Shown here piece by piece: positions 5,629-6,189 of a stretch of DNA of 6,189 nt; position 1 is the first letter of the stretch, and each line of letters begins with the position of its first letter. The notes beneath the pieces are model-generated. The model did no database searches. It saw nothing but the letters and a program-made list of their open reading frames with translations, and had not been told where the DNA came from. The DNA is from Patescibacteria group bacterium (GTDB lineage Bacteria; Patescibacteriota; Gracilibacteria; UBA1369; LOWO2-01-FULL-3). Position numbers and translations under genes: made by a program. The stretch is taken from the NCBI GenBank assembly GCA_018818755.1, contig JAHIRL010000021.1, forward strand, positions 1-6,189, given 5' to 3'.

Positions 5629-6186
5629 TCACAACTTCCAATCTTTGCCCAACCTAGCAATTTCCGATTTTAAAGTATGAATCATAGGATTTCCAGAGTT
5701 TTGAATTGATAACCTTTTTATCTCCGCCTCTCTTTTCTTAATTTCTGAATCAACCCATTTTTTCCATTCACGATCCCCAGATTGTAACCAAGACACAAGC
5801 AGGCCAGACGCTCCGGAAGCATTCATCAATTTTTCTAAAAGAGAATCTGAAATACCAACAGACGATTCCGATTTCCCATTTGGAGTCTTATTACTCCCGC
5901 CAGTCCATTTGAATCCACTTATAGCACTCACCACCTTCGACAAATTGCCGCTCTTAACCAAAAAAACCGTATCAGCACTCCCCAAAGGATCAACCTTTGT
6001 AAAAGGTAAGAATTTCTCCACAGACGAAAATACTCTTTCAAAAGATTTAATTCCAGAAATACTGGATTCAAGAGATTTGAAAGCAGATTCCAACAACAAT
6101 AGTTTCTTTTCATCATCACTTAGAGAATCGACATCACGCGCCTTCAAGCTATTTATTTCTACCGTCAACTTTTTCCTAGCATCCAT
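5629..6186 (-). CDS. Unrecognised soluble protein, helical and coiled-coil-prone; 5' end may lie outside the window
   Basis: Reading from the ATG at 6186 gives 185 residues. The frame stays open to the window edge (a GTT codon precedes the ATG), so a longer protein is possible. I do not recognise a family. Seen: an acidic/basic helical N-terminus (about 1-60) with heptad-like leucines (L-L-L-L-E-S-A-F-K-S-L-E-S-S-I). A Gly/Ser/Asn-rich middle follows (about 90-112), then a C-terminal helix dense in E, K and R (about 140-158). There is no signal peptide or membrane segment, so it is probably cytoplasmic. The middle tract could be a linker between two helical parts. It ends at TGA; the frame would otherwise run six more codons to the TAG in repeat copy 4. 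It is the first visible unit of the array. Confidence 0.65.
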   Translation of the reverse strand: MDARKKLTVEINSLKARDVDSLSDDEKKLLLLESAFKSLESSISGIKSFERVFSSVEKFLPFTKVDPLGSADTVFLVKSGNLSKVVSAISGFKWTGGSNKTPNGKSESSVGISDSLLEKLMNASGASGLLVSWLQSGDREWKKWVDSEIKKREAEIKRLSIQNSGNPMIHTLKSEIARLGKDWKL

Positions 6187-6189
6187 AAC

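Larger units (their letters stand above)
4208..6189 (-). other. Array of four single-gene units, each ending in a shared ~29-nt repeat (cassette-like)
   Basis: Four unrelated short genes lie head to tail on the minus strand, and each carries one copy of the same element at its 3' end (4208, 4607, 5033 and 5591). Repeat-to-repeat spacings are about 399, 426 and 558 bases, each holding exactly one gene with little room for its own promoter. Composition varies among units; the four-helix gene is markedly AT-rich (13 G/C in bases 4741-4800). One gene per recombination-type repeat is how integron cassettes are laid out. However, I find no GTTRRRY/RYYYAAC core sites, and the element is shorter than normal attC. 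No integrase is in the window and the array continues past the right edge. The layout is observed; mobility is inferred. Confidence 0.45.

Overview
The window is bacterial chromosomal DNA of low to moderate GC. Two housekeeping genes lie on the plus strand and six genes on the minus strand. No start codon has a convincing Shine-Dalgarno sequence; the leaders are A-rich instead. This recalls lineages with weak SD use (Bacteroidota, several candidate-phylum bacteria). The single-copy TypA would place it phylogenetically; by eye I lean weakly to a candidate-phylum (CPR/Peregrinibacteria-like) bacterium and do not claim it.

Region 1 (2-2764, plus): the 3' part of a DeaD/CsdA-type DEAD-box RNA helicase with its DbpA-like RNA-binding domain, a small hairpin, then a complete TypA/BipA ribosome-associated GTPase. 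In E. coli both families act in ribosome (50S) assembly in the cold, so the pair is functionally coherent.

Region 2 (2793-4133, minus, converging on typA): a GshB-like ATP-grasp ligase followed downstream by a small three-helix membrane protein. They are probably cotranscribed.

Region 3 (4208-6189, minus, running off the right edge): four unrelated small genes in one orientation. They are a GIY-YIG-like protein, a four-helix membrane protein, a DUF6653 membrane protein and an unrecognised coiled-coil-prone protein. Directly at or overlapping the 3' end of each is one copy of the same roughly 29-nt element. Two copies are identical over 29 nt and two are diverged. The one-gene-plus-one-repeat layout resembles an integron-like cassette array, but the repeat lacks recognisable attC core sites, so this may be a different or undescribed element. 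The repeat meets all four genes in the same reading phase, and the RNA it encodes can keep a small hairpin in all copies through G-U pairs.

The GIY-YIG gene ends at a TGA sitting where relatives carry a C-terminal glycine, followed by the expected G-K-G-Y and a TAG inside the repeat. Only the array genes end in TGA. This could be a simple nonsense mutation or a trace of a UGA=Gly code in a donor. The 45 glycines of TypA are all encoded by GGN, which argues against that code in this host.
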